Positions 59,976 to 64,000 of a stretch of 64,000 nucleotides of DNA are shown here, piece by piece. Both the position numbers and the translations under genes were made by a program. The notes under the pieces were generated by a model. That model was not told the origin of the DNA and ran no database searches. It saw only the letters and a program-made list of their open reading frames with translations. The number at the start of each line of letters is the position of its first letter. Positions within the stretch are counted from its first letter, which is position 1. Source of the stretch: CAYMSO01 sp964393185 (lineage in GTDB: Bacteria; Patescibacteriota; Dojkabacteria; J137); NCBI GenBank assembly GCA_964393185.1, contig CAYMSO010000004.1, positions 75,009-139,008 of the forward strand, read 5' to 3'.

Positions 59976-62900
59976 CTATTTACTAGTAAGGTTATCTTGA
60001 GATTTGATTATATATCTAAACGCTGTTGATTGAACTTCTTTAATTTTTTTATTCGTGTGAATATTTACTATAAGCCCAATTAATATAAGAGTTATTGTAA
60101 GAAGTATATATATTATATTAACATTGCTTTTAAGAGTCTCTAACCTGCTAGTCCTGACAGATAAAGCATTGTCAGCTTCTCCTTCGAAAAATCCTTTTTC
60201 TACTAAAACCATAATCTGACCTTCTCCATTATTTCCATCATACTTTACTAAGTCTTTTAATTTTTCTGTTTTTCCTTCTTTAACCGCATTCATAATAATA
60301 TCAAACTCCTCATCTCCAACAGTAATAAGTCCGGGTGTGATTTCGTTAAAATCTTCTAATGCCCTACCAATAATATTTCCAGGTTCTGTAGCTTTCATTG
60401 CATAACCGGGTTTTGAAGATGCTGTTAAATAATCTCCTTTCTTGATTGGTCCATTTTCTAACGTCACTTTAACTGGTACTCTACCTTCCAGCGCAACCGC
60501 CACTACTGTTGCTTCTTTATTTTCAATCAATTTTTTATTTTCCTCTTTAGATAATATGCTTGCATAGGTACCATAATCATTCGATGTACCATCCTCGTTA
60601 CCTAATACTATTCCTGGTGCAGTTGTGGCTACTCCAAATATTTTCTTATCTCCTTTTCCACCACTCCTCTTGACAGCAATATCATTCTCTTCATCTATAG
60701 CTATTACACTACCTGGCACTAATTCACGATCAAATGTTAAGTAATTTTCTGCAAGGTCTGCACCATAATCAGTTGTGTATTCTCCTATAGCAATCCACGA
60801 ATAACAATATGCTGTAGTGGTACTACCTACATTACGATGGTAGTCAAAGTTACTTGCTGTAATTCCAGAAAGGCTCATAGAAAAGTTACCATCTCCAGTA
60901 CATTGATCGAGTGTAGAAGGAGCACTTGCTGCAGTACCTACTGGATCAAAGGACATAATAGGTACTTCCTCAAATGTTATACCAAAGCTAACTGTAGTTG
61001 TTCCACTCAAAGTTCCTAAGCTATATCCCCAACCCTTTCGAACAACTTGATCTTGCTTTGTATTATTGGTGTTTATATCTTGTCTATGTTTGTCGTAAAG
61101 AAATCCTTCTGTCAAACTTACAGCTTTATCCGATCTGTAAGCGAAAACATCTGTACCATCAGATTCAATAGTACCTACAGCTGTTAGCGCACTATTGCCT
61201 ACAACTATTCCAGCATCTGTAAAAATATCTCCCTCTATTCCTGCTGTTCCTGCAACAAATAAATCATTACCATCAACAACGAAGCTAGCATTAGATAAAG
61301 TTTCGGCTGAAGATGTGTTGCCTCCTATTATCACATTATTATCGAATTTTGCGTCATCATTATCAACCCAAAGTGCATATGTATCTGAACCTTGTATATA
61401 TAATCCATAATCATTGCTACCAGCTGTTTGATCTTCGATAAGTAATCCATAACTGTTTATTATTGATCCTGTGCTTGAATCGATGTTTGATATAATTCTA
61501 ACACCACTCACATGTGTGGCATCTGCGCTACCGGTTATTCTAGCTATGGTTGCTAAACCACTTAAATAAGTGACGCTACCTCCATCATTTCGTGCTTCTG
61601 CATAAAAAGATTGTATATTGGCAGTTGTTCCTGTAGCTATACTGTTGGATACTGAGGAATAGATTCCTGTAACTCCTGGATTTGAAGCATTTGCAGTAGA
61701 TATTGAGTTTGTAACCCTAATACCGTCATTTATTGTTCCTGATTGTCCACTTCGCGCAACATATACAGAGTAATTAGCTAAATCAGGATCTGTGTTTACT
61801 GCCAATCCGTTATCTACTCTAAAACCTCCTCCAGTCACTTGAAAATAATCGTTTGTGCTATAAGTAATACTTCCAGTATCTGCATCTGATGCATACATAC
61901 TCAAAACTGCATTTGAACCACTGCCCTCCCCTATTCTTACAGTATTGGCAGATTCATCCACGCTGAATGATGCAGCTAAAGTAGTCCCTCCAATTGCAAA
62001 GTCATCTGTTGTACTTGTTAAGTAAGTTACAGTTCCCGCATCTGTAAATAAATTTGTTACTGTCGAGCTAAGAGTAGTTCCAGAAATGCTTAAACCTGTA
62101 CCTGGTGCAAGCCAGGTAACTCCACCTGCAGAGTCATCCCAAAAAACAATTCTATCTGCATTGGGATCTGTCAGATTGGCTCCAGTTCCACCTCTTGCTA
62201 AAGACAGTTGACCACTCCAGCCCAGGGTGTGTGTTGTACCTGCAGATGTTATGGTTACATTAGTATCATTAACAAAAGTTTGTGAAGTGCCAGTTAGACC
62301 GTTCAACGAAGTTATTCCACCACTTGCCAATAAATTAATGGTAGTAGACCCATTATAAAAATTTAAGGCTGTCCCATTCCACCATAAATCTCCATTAACT
62401 GGGCTTGATGGGTTTGTTCCAGCTGAGCTAGTTAAGTTTATTTGTGCTCTAAGTGTTGATGCTGCTTGTATGTCTAACCATGCATCTGGTGCGGTTATTC
62501 CAATACCCAGCTCTCCATCAGAACTTAATCGTAATGTTTCAGATGTTGTTCCGTCTAAAGTCGTATAGAATCTTAATCCTGCATCTTGTGTTGATACTGT
62601 TGTATTCCACGCTGCTTCTCCATCTGCTGTTATACGAGCACCTTCCTTCAAACCTCCACCGTTTACAATTGATTGGAAACTTATTCCAGCTCCATAAAAA
62701 CTATCTGCTCCTTGTAGAATCAATTGATAATCGCCAGCAGTAATAGTTGTACCTCGAATATGTAGTTTATCTTGAGGATCATTGGTGCCTATGCCGACAT
62801 TTCCAGCTTGTTTTATCGTAAATCGTTCTGTAAATGTAATTGTTGTATCTGCTGTTCCACTTGCTGCTGTAAAGAAGTTTATATCACCAGCTGTTGCGCT

Positions 62901-64000
62901 GGTGGTAGTATCAAAATTTATATATCCTGAACCTCCTGTTCTTGCATATTCAACAGATGCTGATCCTAAAGCATCATAGTATTGATTTGAACCAAAAAAT
63001 GCCTGATTTGCGTTTGTTGCGAATCGCAGTGCACCACCACCATTAGTTGCGCCACCTGCATAGTCAATAAATTGTTCACCAGTAACAAGTAATGCGCCTC
63101 GCGCGTTTGCCGAACCTATCGATACACTACCTCCAGCAAATACAAAATTATCGTTTTCTGTATAGGTTAAATAACCAGTTGCACTATTGCTTGCATACAT
63201 TTCTAAAACCGCATTAGCAGTAGCACTAGTACCAATTCTTACTGTATTAGCACTTACGTCTACACTAAAAGCACTTGCTAGTGTTGTTCCTCCAATTGCA
63301 AAATCATCTGTTGTACTTGTTAAGTAAGTTATTGTTCCTGAATCTGTAAACAGATTAGACGAAGCAGCCAGCCATCCGCAATTAGTTTCGCTCACATCGC
63401 AAAGTAGATCATTTCCATAATATAAATCTGCTGATGCACCAGTACCACTTGATACTTGTGCTATTAAATCATCTGTATCTGCACCTAACTGTATTCCTCC
63501 ATCAAACCTTGATATATCGTTATCCACCCAAAGAGCATAAGTATCTGCGCCTTGAATATAAATGCCATAGTCGTTGGTTCCTACGTTAATATCAGTAATA
63601 TATAAACCATAAAAATTATCAACTGTAGAATTAAAAGAGTTAGAAACACTTACTTCAATGCCTTTAGCAGTATTTATAGTTCCTCCTACACCGGTAGCGG
63701 CTATTATATATCTTCCACCTATTAGACCTACAATAGTACCGCTGCTACCATTATTAATAAAAATATTAACACCTATAGCCTGAGCTAATGTACCAGTGGT
63801 GCTATTATTTAAAGATCCATAATATAGTATCTGATCATTCAATACTCCTGTGGAAGTATTGGTAATAGTTGACGAAATTCCTCTTCCACTTACATCTATA
63901 CTTCTAGTTGAGTAAATTGTTCCGTCGGTTAATATATCCCCACCTGCAAAATTCCATTGATCATTTGTATCATATGTAATACTCCCCGTATCACCATCAC
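59976..64000 (-). CDS. Fibre-like repeat surface protein with C-terminal S74-fibre-like region (N-terminus beyond right edge)
   Basis: The frame is open to the edge at 64000; a TTG at 63842 is only an internal codon because the same frame continues upstream with related repeats. At least 1340 residues are visible. The protein has long beta-rich stretches of Asn/Thr/Ser/Gly with repeated modules (see repeat feature), then a DLAENYLTF...GVATTAPG...KKGDYLTASSKPGYA domain near the end that is common in CPR tail-fibre-like proteins, a helix near 59990-60130 (about 20 residues before the C-terminus region) and a short basic tail. It is probably a large surface appendage or adhesin. Confidence 0.75.
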   Translation of the reverse strand, partial: DGDTGSITYDTNDQWNFAGGDILTDGTIYSTRSIDVSGRGISSTITNTSTGVLNDQILYYGSLNNSTTGTLAQAIGVNIFINNGSSGTIVGLIGGRYIIAATGVGGTINTAKGIEVSVSNSFNSTVDNFYGLYITDINVGTNDYGIYIQGADTYALWVDNDISRFDGGIQLGADTDDLIAQVSSGTGASADLYYGNDLLCDVSETNCGWLAASSNLFTDSGTITYLTSTTDDFAIGGTTLASAFSVDVSANTVRIGTSATANAVLEMYASNSATGYLTYTENDNFVFAGGSVSIGSANARGALLVTGEQFIDYAGGATNGGGALRFATNANQAFFGSNQYYDALGSASVEYARTGGSGYINFDTTTSATAGDINFFTAASGTADTTITFTERFTIKQAGNVGIGTNDPQDKLHIRGTTITAGDYQLILQGADSFYGAGISFQSIVNGGGLKEGARITADGEAAWNTTVSTQDAGLRFYTTLDGTTSETLRLSSDGELGIGITAPDAWLDIQAASTLRAQINLTSSAGTNPSSPVNGDLWWNGTALNFYNGSTTINLLASGGITSLNGLTGTSQTFVNDTNVTITSAGTTHTLGWSGQLSLARGGTGANLTDPNADRIVFWDDSAGGVTWLAPGTGLSISGTTLSSTVTNLFTDAGTVTYLTSTTDDFAIGGTTLAASFSVDESANTVRIGEGSGSNAVLSMYASDADTGSITYSTNDYFQVTGGGFRVDNGLAVNTDPDLANYSVYVARSGQSGTINDGIRVTNSISTANASNPGVTGIYSSVSNSIATGTTANIQSFYAEARNDGGSVTYLSGLATIARITGSADATHVSGVRIISNIDSSTGSIINSYGLLIEDQTAGSNDYGLYIQGSDTYALWVDNDDAKFDNNVIIGGNTSSAETLSNASFVVDGNDLFVAGTAGIEGDIFTDAGIVVGNSALTAVGTIESDGTDVFAYRSDKAVSLTEGFLYDKHRQDINTNNTKQDQVVRKGWGYSLGTLSGTTTVSFGITFEEVPIMSFDPVGTAASAPSTLDQCTGDGNFSMSLSGITASNFDYHRNVGSTTTAYCYSWIAIGEYTTDYGADLAENYLTFDRELVPGSVIAIDEENDIAVKRSGGKGDKKIFGVATTAPGIVLGNEDGTSNDYGTYASILSKEENKKLIENKEATVVAVALEGRVPVKVTLENGPIKKGDYLTASSKPGYAMKATEPGNIIGRALEDFNEITPGLITVGDEEFDIIMNAVKEGKTEKLKDLVKYDGNNGEGQIMVLVEKGFFEGEADNALSVRTSRLETLKSNVNIIYILLTITLILIGLIVNIHTNKKIKEVQSTAFRYIIKSQDNLTSK
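61820..63360 (-). repeat. Two near-identical ~80-residue modules about 1.3 kb apart in the fibre gene
   Basis: One module lies at about 63115-63355 and another at about 61825-62058. Both contain YLTSTTDDFAIGGTTLA then FSVD, SANTVRIG, NAVL and MYAS in order. A smaller unit, YG(I/L)YIQG(A/S)DTYALWVDNDxxxFD, is repeated near 63540 and 61380. Repeats this similar suggest recent duplication or gene conversion. Confidence 0.75.

Noticed and set aside
63840..63842. TTG at 63842 as the true start of the fibre gene
   Set aside because: The same frame continues to the right edge with related repeat sequence (GSITYDTNDQWNFAGG-like), so the TTG is internal.
1..64000. Recoded UGA (as in Gracilibacteria/Absconditabacteria)
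   Set aside because: TGA ends genes at normal positions, for example the sortase gene at 45257 and the membrane protein gene at 52196-52198, so it acts as a stop.
1..64000. tRNA, rRNA, CRISPR and insertion sequence
   Set aside because: No cloverleaf candidate, rRNA stretch, regular short-repeat array or transposase was found in the intergenic regions that I read.

Overview
The window is AT-rich DNA from a bacterium with a compact genome, most likely a member of the Candidate Phyla Radiation (Patescibacteria). The reasons are short intergenic gaps, many small membrane-anchored proteins with no clear relatives, type IV pilus parts (PilN/PilO), ComM, very large surface proteins, a sortase, and almost no biosynthetic operons. 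I cannot fix the phylum from sequence alone. UGA is used as an ordinary stop (for example the sortase gene), so the code is standard bacterial. No rRNA, tRNA, CRISPR array, insertion sequence or prophage was seen.

Layout. 1-10 kb: a cut-off glycerophosphodiester phosphodiesterase, a membrane protein, a methyltransferase, FtsK, an ImmA/IrrE-like zincin, a SET-domain protein, PilN/PilO and a metallophosphoesterase. 10-18 kb: the replication region, with yidD, dnaA and dnaN. Between dnaA and dnaN lie about 5 kb of mainly minus-strand genes (adenosine deaminase family, nucleotidyltransferase-like, PgsA, YqeG-type phosphatase, a degenerate enolase) and spacers with DnaA boxes. 18-22 kb: two FemAB-type ligases and a DegT-type aminotransferase behind dnaN. 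22-29 kb: a 1956-residue surface protein and a PGRP/SH3 protein. 29-40 kb: holA, apbE, Fe/Mn superoxide dismutase, a flavodoxin, tsaD, comM, a clan-A glycosidase-like protein and rsmI. 40-45 kb: an activated-methyl-cycle cluster (SAH hydrolase, core-type MetE, an unassigned methyltransferase-fold protein, a PfkB kinase). 45-47 kb: a sortase, its LADTG substrate and a 38-residue membrane protein. 47-64 kb: an RNA methyltransferase, a glycosyltransferase, tatD, rpsT, hisS, a 38-residue histone-like protein, an RsmB/F-type methyltransferase, a YugP-type protease and a fibre-like protein that runs off the right edge.

Two regulatory observations stand out. First, the hisS gene is preceded by what looks like a complete leader-peptide attenuator: an extended -10, a 16-codon ORF with two His codons close to its stop, and three mutually exclusive pairings ending in a U-rich terminator. 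Second, at least ten starts, including that leader peptide, have a TATAAT, TATACT or TAAAAT element exactly 6-8 nt before the start codon, and Shine-Dalgarno sequences are essentially missing even inside operons. Transcripts are therefore probably often leaderless.

How the genes fit together. AhcY splits SAH to homocysteine and adenosine, the MetE-like protein could remethylate homocysteine, and the PfkB kinase or the distant deaminase could remove adenosine. The many SAM-dependent methyltransferases here would feed this cycle. PgsA plus the YqeG-type phosphatase could make phosphatidylglycerol. Sortase, FemAB proteins and large anchored proteins point to a single-membrane cell with an elaborate surface.
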